Source: Salegentibacter_A chungangensis (GTDB taxonomy: Bacteria > Bacteroidota > Bacteroidia > Flavobacteriales > Flavobacteriaceae). Taken from it: a stretch of DNA of 64,000 nucleotides. The translations under genes and the position numbers were made by a program. The stretch covers positions 248,001 through 312,000 of the forward strand of contig NZ_JBHTLI010000003.1 in the NCBI RefSeq assembly GCF_042678405.1. Direction: 5' to 3'. Of the stretch, positions 1-9,056 are shown piece after piece. The first letter of the stretch is position 1. Each line of letters begins with the position of its first letter. The notes under the pieces were generated by a model that saw only the letters and a program-made list of their open reading frames with translations, did not search any database and had not been told where the DNA came from.

Positions 1-195
1 AGCATTCACTTCCTTCCCGTTCGTCAACCTCACCCTTGCAACTTTACGCATCGCAGAGTTAGGTTTCTTAGGAGTGGTAGTATACACACGCGTACACACC
101 CCTCTCCTTTGAGGACACGAATCCAAAGCAGCCGATTTACTCTTCTTAGTTATTTTGGCCCTTCCTTTTCGTACTAATTGTGAAATTGTTGGCAT
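1..195 (-). CDS. rpsL: 30S ribosomal protein S12, N-terminal part (cut by window edge)
   Basis: Small-subunit ribosomal protein that shapes the decoding centre. Translating the minus strand from the ATG at 193-195 gives 65 residues beginning MPTISQLVRKGR and running to the window edge. They include the family signature TPKKPNSAMRK, which holds the lysine altered in streptomycin-resistant mutants of other bacteria. Full-length S12 is about 124 residues, so roughly half is missing. The rest of the str operon (rpsG, fusA) would be expected beyond the left edge; that is inference. A good Bacteroidota promoter lies 50-90 bases upstream. Confidence 0.95.
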   Translation of the reverse strand, partial: MPTISQLVRKGRAKITKKSKSAALDSCPQRRGVCTRVYTTTPKKPNSAMRKVARVRLTNGKEVNA

Positions 196-250
196 AATTT
201 CTTTTACACTAATTATTGTTAAAAATTATCTCCCTATTTTTTAGGGTTTG

Positions 251-281
251 CAAATGTAGAAATAAATACCAATAATTCAAA
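251..281 (-). promoter_or_regulatory. Bacteroidota-type promoter of rpsL
   Basis: On the minus strand TTTG (complement of 278-281) is followed after 19 bases by TACATTTG (complement of 251-258). This matches the Bacteroidota sigma-A consensus TTTG-N19/20-TAnnTTTG exactly. The start would lie near 244, leaving a leader of about 50 bases before rpsL. Confidence 0.65.
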
Positions 282-354
282 TATATAATATATTAATTTT
301 CAGACAGGTTGAAACAACTCCACCGACCTGAATTACCTTATATCATGTACTTCA

Positions 355-377
355 CAATAAATCACGTTGATTTATTG
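355..377. repeat. Perfect 9-bp inverted repeat upstream of susC
   Basis: CAATAAATC (355-363), a 5-base spacer, then GATTTATTG (369-377). Neither side has a T-run, so it does not look like an intrinsic terminator. It could be a regulator-binding site, but nothing else supports that. Confidence 0.35.
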
Positions 378-642
378 CGAAAAACAAAAAAAGACCGAAA
401 ACTCAAATTTTCACAAAAACCTGCAATTCTTTAACTAAAAATCAACAAAAACTCAATGACAGCAAGGGATGCCTTACAAATTTTAACATTTAAACCGTTT
501 AGGCTTAAAAGCTCTGGTCTAGGGGAGTATCGGTGTTTATTAACAGGATTTTAATAAAAATTGGCGATTTTGAAAATAAAAGTTTGTTTAATTAACCATT
601 TATTAGCACATTTGGCCTTGGCTAATTCAAACAAATTTAAAA

Positions 643-3600
643 ATGAAAACAAAGTTTAGTACTATTCTAACGCTCATGTTAGCGTTAGTTGTGCAGGTAA
701 CGTTTGCACAACAAAGAACGATTACCGGTACGGTAACCGATGAGGACGGGCTACCTCTTCCAGGGGTAAACGTCCTGATTAAGGGCACCACATCTGGTGT
801 TCAAACAGACTTCGACGGAAATTATTCGATACAAGCCGCTACCGGTGATGTATTGTCTTTCTCTTTCGTAGGTCTGGAAACTGCGGAATACACCGTAGCA
901 AACAACGACAATATTGATGTGGTCCTTAAACAGGATGCCGCACAATTAGAAGAAGTTGTAGTTACGGCACTGGGTATTTCGAGAGAAAAACGATCTATTG
1001 GTTATGCCGCGCAAGAGGTATCTGGAGAAGAGGTTTCTACTGTAAAAGTAGACAACGTAGTTAACTCTCTTTCAGGTAAGGTAAGTGGGGTGCAGATTAA
1101 AGCCAACAACAACTTTGGTGGTTCTGCAAACTTCCTTATTCGTGGGGTTAGTTCCTTAACAGGTAACAACCAGCCATTATTCGTAATTGACGGAGTGCCA
1201 ATCGCTAACACCGTAAACAACACTGATTCCCAAAGACAGGGTAGTACAGGTTATGACTACGGTAACGCCGCTTCTGACATTAACCCGGATGACGTTGCTT
1301 CTATTAACGTACTTAAAGGTGCTGCTGCATCTGCTATCTACGGTTCTCGTGGAGCAAACGGGGTTGTGATCATTACTACTAAATCTGGTAAAGCAGGTAG
1401 CACTAAAGTATCTGTAAGTTCTGGTGTAACTGTTGGAACCATAGATCCTGACACTTTTATTGAGTACCAGGATGAGTACGGTGCCGGTTACGGACCATAC
1501 TACGGAGCTCCGAATTTTGACGGGTATTTCGAAAGATTTGATGTAGACGGAGACGGAACTATTGATGATGTAGTACCTACATTTGATGATGCATCTTATG
1601 GTGCTCCTCTAGACGGAAGATTAGTATACCAATGGGATGCTTTTGTTCCTGAGCACAGAAATTACCAGACTGCGACTCCTTACACTGCAGGAGCGCACAC
1701 TCCGGAAGACTTTTTCGAAACTTCTTACCAGTTCAACAACTCTGTTGCGGTATCAGGAGGTTCTGAAAAACTTACTTACAGATTAGGATATACCAACTTT
1801 GAACAAACAGGTATGCTTCCTAACTCTAACCTGAACAAGAACACTTTTAACTTTAACGGAACTATCAAGATCAACGATCGTTTTAACGCAGGATCTTCTG
1901 GTAACTTCGTTGTTCAAAGAACTACAGGTAGAAACTCAACTGGTTACAGTGACAACCTAATGTCTCAGTTCAGACAATGGTGGCAGGTAAACGTAGATAT
2001 GGAAGAACAAAGAAGAATCTTCGATGAAACAGGAAAGAATTATTCCTGGAACCACGAAGGTGCTCTTCAAGGATCTGAATTACAGCCACACTACTGGGAT
2101 AACCCATACTGGACACGTTACAAGAACTTCCAGTCAGATAACAGAACTCGTTTCTACGGTAACCTTTATGGTACTTACAGTGTAACAGACTGGTTAGATG
2201 TAACCGCAAAAGCTGCTGTAGATACTTATAAAGAACTAAGAGAGGAAAGAAGAGCAATCGGATCTGTTGCTACTCCATTCGGGGTACTAAGAGATGATGA
2301 GTCTTCAGGATACGACAGAAAAGACATAGACTTTACAGAGTACAACTATGACTTGATGTTCAACGTAGATACCGATCTTTCAGAAGACATTAGCCTTGCT
2401 GGTGTTGCTGGTATCAACATAAGAAGAGAGAAGTACAGCTACTACCACCAGGCTACTGCCGGAGGATTAATTGCTCCAGGAGTATTTGCACTTTCTAACT
2501 CTGTAAACACCAACCCTAAGCCGGTTGAACAACTGAGAGAAAAGCAAGTGAACGGATACTATGCTCAGGCCTCTTTAGGTTATGATAACACTCTGTTCCT
2601 TGATCTTACGGACCGTGTAGATATTTCTTCTGCACTTCCAACAGATAATAATACTTACAACTACTATGCTGCGAGTACTTCTTTGGTATTCTCTAACCTT
2701 TTTGATGCAGGTTGGTTAAGCTTTGGTAAAGTAAGAGCTGGTTATTCTGAGGTAGGTAACGACCTTCCTGCAAATAACGTATATGACACTTACAACATTA
2801 TCAACAACTTTGGTAGTGCTGCAAGATTCTCTTTCCCTGGAATTAAGCAAAACAGCGAGCTTAAGCCGGAAAGAACAAAAGAGATCGAAGTTGGTCTTGA
2901 AGCCAGAATGTTCAACAACAGAGTTGGGATTGACCTTACCTGGTACAAGAAGAACACTGAAGACCAGTTAATGCCGGTTGCACTTTCAACTGCTACAGGT
3001 TTTAACAGCCGTTGGTTAAACGCCGGAGAGCTTCAAAACAAAGGTATTGAAGCAAGATTGAACCTAGTACCAGTAAGCACAGATGACTGGAACTGGACAA
3101 TTAATGTAAACTGGGCGAAGAACGACAACCTAGTGGTAGATCTTTACGGAGATCAGGAAAACCTTCAGTTAGCTTCTTACCAAGGTGGTGTTTCGCTTAA
3201 CGCAACTGTAGGAGAGCCTTACAACACTCTTAGAGGTACAGGATTCGTTTATAACGAAGATGGCCGTAGAGTAGTTGATGCTAACGGATACTACAAAGCT
3301 GCAACTAACCAGGTAATTGGTGATGCCAACCCAGACTGGAATGGTGGTGTATCTAACAAGATCACTTACAAGAACCTTGCTTTAGGATTCCTAATCGATG
3401 TTCAACAAGGTGGTGATGTTTATTCACTGGATTTACACTACGGACAAGGTACAGGACTTCCTGATTACACAGCAGGTCTTAACGAACTAGGAAATCCAAA
3501 GAGAGATCCTGTTTCTGAAGGCGGTGGAATCCTTAACGAAGGTGTGACTGAAGATGGTCAGGAAAACACAACAAGAGCAAGAGCTGATTTCTACGGTGGT

Positions 3601-3897
3601 GCATACTACTGGGGTAACTCTAGCAGAAACCCTGCTGCTCTAACTGTTTATGATGCATCTTATGTTAAGCTTCGTGAACTATCTCTAACCTACAAGCTTC
3701 CTGTGAAGAAGTGGTTCGGAGATATGGTAAACTCTGCTAATGTTTCTGTAGTAGGTAGAAACCTATGGATAATCGACAAGAACGTTCCTTTCGCCGATCC
3801 TGAATCTGGATTAGGTGCAGGTAATGCTCAAGGTTACCTTTCAGGATCTTACCCAACTCTAAGAACAGTTGGTCTTAACTTAAACTTTGAATTTTAA
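643..3897 (+). CDS. SusC/RagA family TonB-dependent outer membrane transporter
   Basis: A TonB-linked outer membrane barrel that imports a nutrient captured by the SusD-type lipoprotein encoded next. The 1084-residue protein begins with a signal peptide ending near TFAQQ. A carboxypeptidase-regulatory-like domain follows (about residues 25-105, with PGVNVLIKGTTSG), then the plug (from about 110, with IRGVSSLTGNNQPLFVIDGV) and a long beta-barrel ending in aromatic-rich strands (LNLNFEF). This length and order are typical of the SusC family. The gene uses a narrow set of codons, suggesting high expression. The substrate cannot be told: no glycosidase, peptidase or regulator gene adjoins the pair. 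A short inverted repeat lies in the signal-peptide codons (667-688). Confidence 0.95.
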   Translation: MKTKFSTILTLMLALVVQVTFAQQRTITGTVTDEDGLPLPGVNVLIKGTTSGVQTDFDGNYSIQAATGDVLSFSFVGLETAEYTVANNDNIDVVLKQDAAQLEEVVVTALGISREKRSIGYAAQEVSGEEVSTVKVDNVVNSLSGKVSGVQIKANNNFGGSANFLIRGVSSLTGNNQPLFVIDGVPIANTVNNTDSQRQGSTGYDYGNAASDINPDDVASINVLKGAAASAIYGSRGANGVVIITTKSGKAGSTKVSVSSGVTVGTIDPDTFIEYQDEYGAGYGPYYGAPNFDGYFERFDVDGDGTIDDVVPTFDDASYGAPLDGRLVYQWDAFVPEHRNYQTATPYTAGAHTPEDFFETSYQFNNSVAVSGGSEKLTYRLGYTNFEQTGMLPNSNLNKNTFNFNGTIKINDRFNAGSSGNFVVQRTTGRNSTGYSDNLMSQFRQWWQVNVDMEEQRRIFDETGKNYSWNHEGALQGSELQPHYWDNPYWTRYKNFQSDNRTRFYGNLYGTYSVTDWLDVTAKAAVDTYKELREERRAIGSVATPFGVLRDDESSGYDRKDIDFTEYNYDLMFNVDTDLSEDISLAGVAGINIRREKYSYYHQATAGGLIAPGVFALSNSVNTNPKPVEQLREKQVNGYYAQASLGYDNTLFLDLTDRVDISSALPTDNNTYNYYAASTSLVFSNLFDAGWLSFGKVRAGYSEVGNDLPANNVYDTYNIINNFGSAARFSFPGIKQNSELKPERTKEIEVGLEARMFNNRVGIDLTWYKKNTEDQLMPVALSTATGFNSRWLNAGELQNKGIEARLNLVPVSTDDWNWTINVNWAKNDNLVVDLYGDQENLQLASYQGGVSLNATVGEPYNTLRGTGFVYNEDGRRVVDANGYYKAATNQVIGDANPDWNGGVSNKITYKNLALGFLIDVQQGGDVYSLDLHYGQGTGLPDYTAGLNELGNPKRDPVSEGGGILNEGVTEDGQENTTRARADFYGGAYYWGNSSRNPAALTVYDASYVKLRELSLTYKLPVKKWFGDMVNSANVSVVGRNLWIIDKNVPFADPESGLGAGNAQGYLSGSYPTLRTVGLNLNFEF

Positions 3898-3909
3898 TAA
3901 ATCATAAAG

Positions 3910-5325
3910 ATGAAAAAAGTATTATTAACCATATTTTGTTTTACCTTCCTCTTCACTTCGTGTGAAGTAGATGAAGGTCTGAACAGAGACAAAAAGAACC
4001 CGACGGCCGTTCCAGGCTCAGGGCTCTTTACCAACGCTACGATTAACTTATTTAATCAGATGAATTCTGCCAGCGTTAATGAAAATGTATTTAGACTATA
4101 TGCTCAGTACTGGGCACAGACTACTTACCCTGATGAAAGTCAGTACAACCAGGCTGGTCGTAATATAGGTGGAGATATCTGGGATGCTATGTACAGAGAT
4201 GTATTAAAGGATCTTCAGGGAGCTCGTGAGACCCTAACTGCAAACAACGCAGCAGATCTTGAGAACAAGCTTGCCATTATTAATTTTATGGAAGTTTATG
4301 CTTACTCTGTATTAGTTGATACTTTCGGAAATGTACCTTATTCTGAAGCTTTAGATCCAACTAACCCATCTCCTAAGTATGACGATGCTGCTACTATCTA
4401 CCAAGATCTATTGAGTAGATTAGACGAAGCTGTTGCTACTTTAGAGAACGGAGGCGGAGGTTTCGAAGCTAACGCAGATCCTGTATACAATGGAAATGTA
4501 GAGCAATGGGCAAAAGCTGCTAACTCTCTTAGACTGAGATTAGGTATGCGTCTTGCGGAAGTGAATCCTTCACTTTCTCAGACTACTGCTGAAAAAGCAA
4601 TCGACTCTGACCTTATAACAGATAATGCTGATAACTTTGGTATCAAGTACCTAAGCGGAGCTCCTAACACTAACCCACTTTGGGTATCTTTAGTACAGAG
4701 TGGTCGTACAGACTTCGTTGCTGCTAATACTTTCGTAGATGTACTTAAGGAACTTGATGACCCAAGGCTTCCAATTTATTTCGAGCCTGTAGACGGTGAA
4801 TTCGTAGGTGGTATCTATGGATCTGCAAACTCTCCTGCAAGTTATTCTCAACTGGGAGATATCCTTAGCGACCCAACCTTAGATGGTAACATCATTACAT
4901 CTGCTGAAGTTCACTTCCTATTGAATGAAGCTGCAGAAAGAGGATACAGCACTCCTATGACTGCTGAAGAATACTACAATGCTGGTGTAACTCAGTCTAT
5001 CCTTGAATGGGGCGGAACTGAAGAGCAGGCTAACGAATACCTTGCTCAGCCAGACGTAGCATACGATTCTGCAAACTGGGAAAGCAGTTTAACCACTCAA
5101 AAATGGATCGCTATGTTCAACAACGGATTTGAAGGATGGACATTATGGAGAATCTTTGAAGCTCCTGAACTTAATGCTCCTGAAGGAATGACTATAGATG
5201 ACATTCCAACAAGATTCCTTTATCCAACAGATGAGCAAACAATTAGCCCGCAGCAATACAATGACGCTGCATCTGCAATTGGAGGTGATGAAAAAACTGT
5301 AAAGATTTTCTGGGACGTTGACTAA
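3910..5325 (+). CDS. SusD/RagB family nutrient-binding lipoprotein
   Basis: A surface lipoprotein that sits as a lid on the SusC barrel and delivers substrate to it. The 471-residue protein starts with a lipoprotein signal whose lipobox is FTSC (Cys19). The acidic residues after the Cys (EVDEG) resemble the Bacteroidota surface-export signal. The body is helical and resembles the SusD-like_2 group, for example around AQYWAQTTYPDESQYN and the later EAPELNAP segment. It begins 12 bases after the susC stop, so the two are one transcript, and a strong terminator follows at 5351. The ligand is unknown. Confidence 0.93.
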   Translation: MKKVLLTIFCFTFLFTSCEVDEGLNRDKKNPTAVPGSGLFTNATINLFNQMNSASVNENVFRLYAQYWAQTTYPDESQYNQAGRNIGGDIWDAMYRDVLKDLQGARETLTANNAADLENKLAIINFMEVYAYSVLVDTFGNVPYSEALDPTNPSPKYDDAATIYQDLLSRLDEAVATLENGGGGFEANADPVYNGNVEQWAKAANSLRLRLGMRLAEVNPSLSQTTAEKAIDSDLITDNADNFGIKYLSGAPNTNPLWVSLVQSGRTDFVAANTFVDVLKELDDPRLPIYFEPVDGEFVGGIYGSANSPASYSQLGDILSDPTLDGNIITSAEVHFLLNEAAERGYSTPMTAEEYYNAGVTQSILEWGGTEEQANEYLAQPDVAYDSANWESSLTTQKWIAMFNNGFEGWTLWRIFEAPELNAPEGMTIDDIPTRFLYPTDEQTISPQQYNDAASAIGGDEKTVKIFWDVD

Positions 5326-5350
5326 TTAGTCACCCACCTCAATAAATTAA

Positions 5351-5380
5351 AAGGCTACCAGATTCTGGTAGCCTTTTTTT
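5351..5380 (+). terminator. Intrinsic terminator after the SusCD pair
   Basis: AAGGCTACCAG and CTGGTAGCCTT form a near-perfect stem followed by a T-run, 25 bases after the susD stop codon. Confidence 0.9.
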
Positions 5381-5458
5381 ATTCATAATAAACAGGGATT
5401 TCATATAATAAGTGTTATTTTTAGGCTTTAACACCTAATTCAAAATAATTTAACAGTT

Positions 5459-6121
5459 ATGAAAAAACTAATTTTAATTTTATTCTTAATTCCTCTAGTT
5501 TCCTTTGCCCAGGACAGAAACCCAAGTTTAAAGAGTAATGTGCTGGCCAATAATCTTGGAGATTTCGCCATGCAGAAGATCGATAAGGTATACCACAACG
5601 AATTCTCTGAAAAGGTTGGCGGGAAAGCTTACTTGTTCGATGATTGGCAAATGTGTATAATTAAAACAACTTATGATAACGGGTATACCTTCAGCATTCC
5701 CTGCAACTATAATTTATTCAGCGACAGGTTTGAAATGAAGGTAGATGATGAACTTTACTATTTAAGGAAAGATATCGTCGTAGAAATAAGATATGGAGAC
5801 CGGGTATTTAAACCTACTCCTGTTACTTACAACAAGGACATAAAAAATTATGTTGAAGTTTTAGGAACCGGTGAAAAGTTTGACCTTGTTAAGCAATACT
5901 GGTTAAGAGTTAAAGATGTCCAGTCTACAACTTCCTTAGGCCTATACGAAAAAAAAGTAACCGTAAAGGATGACCGTTACTTTATGGATGACGAAAATAA
6001 GCTTACAGAAGTACCTAATTCCCGAAGAAAGATCTACGAAGCTTTAGGAATGTCCAAAGAAGAAAGAAAAGACTTCGACGGGAATATCAAGAAAAATGAA
6101 GACTTGGTAAAAGCTCTTTAA
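5459..6121 (+). CDS. Exported protein of unknown function
   Basis: I do not recognise a family. The 220-residue product has a clear signal peptide (MKKLILILFLIPLVSFAQ), so it is probably periplasmic or outer-membrane associated and not a lipoprotein. The mature part is rich in aromatic and charged residues and alternates short strand-like segments (GYTFSIPCNYNLFSDRFEM) with a charged helical C-terminus (MSKEERKDFDGNIKKNEDL). It contains no recognisable catalytic motif. The gene is flanked by intrinsic terminators at 5351 and 6144, so it is a single-gene unit. Similar small exported proteins are common and unnamed in Flavobacteriaceae. Confidence 0.8.
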   Translation: MKKLILILFLIPLVSFAQDRNPSLKSNVLANNLGDFAMQKIDKVYHNEFSEKVGGKAYLFDDWQMCIIKTTYDNGYTFSIPCNYNLFSDRFEMKVDDELYYLRKDIVVEIRYGDRVFKPTPVTYNKDIKNYVEVLGTGEKFDLVKQYWLRVKDVQSTTSLGLYEKKVTVKDDRYFMDDENKLTEVPNSRRKIYEALGMSKEERKDFDGNIKKNEDLVKAL

Positions 6122-6143
6122 TCCTTCTTAGATAAACAATTTT

Positions 6144-6170
6144 AAAACCATCCACATCGGGTGGTTTTTT
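6144..6170 (+). terminator. Intrinsic terminator after the exported protein gene
   Basis: AAAACCATCC and GGGTGGTTTT pair as a 10-bp stem with one G-U pair, a 5-base loop and a following T-run. Confidence 0.85.
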
Positions 6171-6208
6171 ATTTTATAATAAATTGGGTTCAGCCAAGGT
6201 TTAAATAT

Positions 6209-6216
6209 TAACTTTG
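6209..6216 (+). promoter_or_regulatory. -7 element TAACTTTG of rlmB, almost at the start codon
   Basis: TAACTTTG matches TAnnTTTG, with a TTG 22 bases further upstream. It ends 6 bases before the ATG at 6223, which predicts a leaderless or near-leaderless mRNA. It also overlaps an upstream in-frame TTG (6214), which argues against that codon as the start. Confidence 0.45.
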
Positions 6217-6222
6217 TCCTCT

Positions 6223-6963
6223 ATGGAAAATTCTACAAAGATCTTCGGGATAAGAACGGTTATCGAAGCCGTTCAAAGCGGAAAGAACATCGACAAGATA
6301 TATATTCAAAAAGGCCTTTCCGGCCATCTTTTCAAAGAATTGGAACAATTATTATCCAGGAACCAGTACAATGTAAGTTATGTCCCGCCGGAAAAACTTA
6401 ACAAGCTCGCCAAAGGGAATCATCAGGGTGTGGTAGCGACCATTTCCCCGGTAAGTTTTATGAGCATTGAAGATCTTGTAGAAAAAGCTTTTTCCAACAC
6501 CCCTACTCCCCTTTTCCTGCTTTTAGATCAGATTACAGATGCAAGGAATTTCGGGGCTATGATCAGAACCGCTGAATGCTGTGGAGTAAACGGCATCATA
6601 ATCCCTGAAAAAGGAGCCGCACCGGTAAATGCCGATACGGTTAAAACCTCGGCCGGGGCAGTCTTCAACATTCCTCTATGTAAGGTTAACCATATTAAGG
6701 ATGCCCTTTACTTCTTACAATCTTCAGATGTACAGGTAGTGGCTGCCACAGAAAAGACCGATGACACCATTTACGATATAGATTTCAAAAAGGCTTCAGC
6801 TGTAATTATGGGAAACGAGGCCAAGGGAGTTTCCAACTCTATTTTAAAAGCTGCAAACAAAAGGGCAAAGCTACCAATGTTCGGAACTATTGAGTCTCTT
6901 AATGTTTCAGTGGCCTGCGGGGCATTTCTTTATGAAGCCGTACGACAAAGACTTAAAGGCTAA
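6223..6963 (+). CDS. rlmB: TrmH/RlmB-family 2'-O-methyltransferase (23S rRNA G2251 type)
   Basis: A SPOUT-fold enzyme that transfers a methyl group from S-adenosylmethionine to a ribose 2'-OH in 23S rRNA. The 246 residues show an N-terminal substrate-binding domain (about 1-80, with IFGIRTVIEAV and GNHQGVVA) and the catalytic knot with its three motifs: LDQITDARNFGAMIRTAE (about 100-117), VIMGNEAKGVS (about 193-203) and IESLNVSVACGAF (about 225-237). I chose the ATG at 6223 over the in-frame TTG at 6214, which lies inside the promoter motif. The 3' end overlaps the convergent rhomboid gene by 4 bases. RlmB is the likeliest paralogue; another TrmH-type specificity is possible. Confidence 0.9.
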   Translation: MENSTKIFGIRTVIEAVQSGKNIDKIYIQKGLSGHLFKELEQLLSRNQYNVSYVPPEKLNKLAKGNHQGVVATISPVSFMSIEDLVEKAFSNTPTPLFLLLDQITDARNFGAMIRTAECCGVNGIIIPEKGAAPVNADTVKTSAGAVFNIPLCKVNHIKDALYFLQSSDVQVVAATEKTDDTIYDIDFKKASAVIMGNEAKGVSNSILKAANKRAKLPMFGTIESLNVSVACGAFLYEAVRQRLKG

Positions 6964-7694
6964 TCCTTCTTACGTTCTTTATAGATATAATTATAGGTGA
7001 TCTCTCCTGAATCTCCCTCTTCGTCCTGCGGAAGCTTTTCAATAAAGTTCCCGTTCTCATCGAAGTGCTGCATAAACTCATCCTCCTCTTCATTATAACC
7101 GGGCTTCTGCCATTCATATTTTGGAGGCCGGGCGATCTTTTTCCGATAGATCAGCGAAAAAACGAAGCCGGAGAGCAAACCGGAAAGATGGCCCTCCCAG
7201 GAAATATCCGGCACTATCGGGGTGATATACCAGAGCATCCCGCCATAGAGAAATACCACGATCAAAGACAAGGCGATTAGCCTGTAGTGCCGGGAAAATA
7301 TTCCTTTAAAGAACAGAAAGGCCGCCAGAAGATAAATGATCCCGCTCGCTCCAATATGATTGGCCGGGCGACCGATGGCCCAGGTCATTACCCCCGTTAA
7401 CAAAAGTCCATAAAAGAGAAGTTGCCAGCTTATCTTCCTGTAGAAATAGAACAAAGACATAGACAGCACAAACAAGGGAATAGTATTGTTAAAAAGATGT
7501 TTCATCCCGGAATGAATGAAGGGCGAAAAAAATATTCCTCTCAGGCCTTTGAGTGTCCTGGGCTGTATTCCAAAGGAATTGAAATCGAAACCAAACCGAA
7601 CCTCAAACCAGAAGACGATCCAGATCAATAATACGAACAGGAGTGGATATCCAACCACACCGGGTGAAAAAACAAATGGCTGACGCTGTTTCAA
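6960..7694 (-). CDS. Rhomboid-family intramembrane serine protease
   Basis: A polytopic inner-membrane protease of 244 residues that cleaves transmembrane helices. The Ser-His dyad is visible: GASG with Ser117 and His169 in WEGHLSG. The supporting HxxxN motif is HLFNN (66-70). About six hydrophobic segments lie between residues 12 and 185. A charged cytoplasmic tail of about 55 residues follows. The start is a TTG at 7692-7694: an in-frame TAA lies just upstream and no ATG precedes the first transmembrane segment. The substrate is unknown. The gene ends tail-to-tail with rlmB, with a 4-base overlap. Confidence 0.9.
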   Translation of the reverse strand: MKQRQPFVFSPGVVGYPLLFVLLIWIVFWFEVRFGFDFNSFGIQPRTLKGLRGIFFSPFIHSGMKHLFNNTIPLFVLSMSLFYFYRKISWQLLFYGLLLTGVMTWAIGRPANHIGASGIIYLLAAFLFFKGIFSRHYRLIALSLIVVFLYGGMLWYITPIVPDISWEGHLSGLLSGFVFSLIYRKKIARPPKYEWQKPGYNEEEDEFMQHFDENGNFIEKLPQDEEGDSGEITYNYIYKERKKD

Positions 7695-7755
7695 GAATTT
7701 TTACTTTTATATTAATATTACAAAAAACCATCCAATCTTTATCAGGCTGACAATG

Positions 7756-7777
7756 TATATTTGATTTACTAATTTTG
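7756..7777 (+). promoter_or_regulatory. Two overlapping -7 elements before rarA
   Basis: TATATTTG (7756-7763) and TAATTTTG (7770-7777) both fit TAnnTTTG and lie 14 bases apart. The second ends 4 bases before the ATG, predicting a leaderless transcript; the first would give a leader of about 12 bases. No good -33 TTG is present for either. Confidence 0.45.
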
Positions 7778-7781
7778 TCAG

Positions 7782-9056
7782 ATGAATAAACCATTAGCAG
7801 AGAGATTAAGGCCAAAAAGTCTGGATGATTATTTAAGTCAACAGCATTTAATTGGCCCCAAGGGAGTGTTGAGACAACAAATTAAGCAGGGCACTATTCC
7901 ATCCATTATTTTCTGGGGCCCTCCCGGAGTGGGGAAAACCACCCTTGCAAATATAATTGCAACTGAAACAGACCGACCCTTTTTCACCCTAAGTGCAATA
8001 AGCAGCGGTGTTAAAGATGTAAGAGAGGTAATAGAAAAGGCTAAAAAGAGCGATGGCCTTTTCACCACCAAAAGTCCTATCCTTTTTATAGACGAGATCC
8101 ACAGATTCAGCAAGTCTCAGCAGGATTCGCTTTTAGCCGCCGTAGAGAAAGGCTGGGTCACCCTTATAGGTGCAACTACCGAAAACCCGAGTTTCGAGGT
8201 AATATCGGCTCTTTTATCACGCTGCCAGGTATATATCCTTAAGCCTTTCAGCAAAAAAGATCTTGTTGCCTTATTAAAAAGGGCAATGACCGAAGATAAG
8301 ACCATTTCAGCTAAAAAAGTAAAGCTGAAGGAAACCGAGGCCCTTTTAAGATTAAGTGGCGGAGATGCCCGAAAACTCTTGAATATTTTCGAATTGCTGG
8401 TAAACTCCATTCAGGAAGGGGAAGAGATCACTAACGACCTTGTTTTTGACAAAGTTCAGCAAAATACCGTGCTTTATGATAAATCCGGAGAACAGCATTA
8501 CGACATAGTTTCGGCATTTATTAAATCGATACGCGGCAGTGATCCCAATGCCGCTGTTTACTGGCTTGCCAGAATGATTGAGGGAGGCGAAGACGTGAAG
8601 TTCATCGCAAGAAGATTGCTTATCCTCGCAAGTGAAGATATTGGCAACGCTAATCCTACGGCTCTGGTTATTGCCAACAATACTTTCCAGGCAGTCACCA
8701 CTATTGGCTACCCGGAATCCAGAATCATCTTAAGCCAATGTGTAACTTACCTTGCTACCTCCCCAAAAAGCAACGCATCTTATATAGCCATCAACCAGGC
8801 CCAGAGTCTTGTAAAGAAGACGGGGAATCTTTCTGTACCGCTTTCCATAAGGAATGCTCCTACAAAATTAATGAAAGACATTGGTTACGGAGAGGATTAT
8901 AAGTATGCACACAATTATGAGAATAACTTTGCCCCTGCCGAATTTCTACCCGATGAAATAAAGAATACAACTTTATATCAACCTGGGAACAATCAGCGGG
9001 AAAATGCACAAAGGGAATTCCTCAAAAAACGCTGGAAGGATAAATACGGATATTAA
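7782..9056 (+). CDS. rarA: Replication-associated recombination protein A (RarA/MgsA AAA+ ATPase)
   Basis: A clamp-loader-like AAA+ ATPase acting at stalled replication forks. The 424 residues include Walker A GPPGVGKT (46-53), Walker B ILFIDEIHRF (about 100-109) and the sensor stretch GATTENPSFEV. An arginine-finger SRCQVY follows, then the C-terminal MgsA tetramerisation domain (from about 240, with GSDPNAAVYWLARMIEGGED). Length and domain order are normal for the family. The 3' end overlaps the convergent gene by 4 bases, with no terminator between. Confidence 0.96.
   Translation: MNKPLAERLRPKSLDDYLSQQHLIGPKGVLRQQIKQGTIPSIIFWGPPGVGKTTLANIIATETDRPFFTLSAISSGVKDVREVIEKAKKSDGLFTTKSPILFIDEIHRFSKSQQDSLLAAVEKGWVTLIGATTENPSFEVISALLSRCQVYILKPFSKKDLVALLKRAMTEDKTISAKKVKLKETEALLRLSGGDARKLLNIFELLVNSIQEGEEITNDLVFDKVQQNTVLYDKSGEQHYDIVSAFIKSIRGSDPNAAVYWLARMIEGGEDVKFIARRLLILASEDIGNANPTALVIANNTFQAVTTIGYPESRIILSQCVTYLATSPKSNASYIAINQAQSLVKKTGNLSVPLSIRNAPTKLMKDIGYGEDYKYAHNYENNFAPAEFLPDEIKNTTLYQPGNNQRENAQREFLKKRWKDKYGY

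Larger units (their letters stand above)
196..642. other. Divergent intergenic region between rpsL and susC
   Basis: This 447-base AT-rich stretch separates divergent rpsL and susC. It holds the rpsL promoter (251-281), a 7-bp hairpin (305-330) and a perfect 9-bp inverted repeat, CAATAAATC/GATTTATTG, at 355-377. I found no clear TAnnTTTG element for susC, so its promoter is unassigned. No coding potential was seen. Confidence 0.5.

Noticed and set aside
540..642. susC promoter based on nearby TTTG motifs
   Set aside because: None of the TTTG occurrences has the TA at the proper distance with a matching -33 element, so I leave it unassigned.
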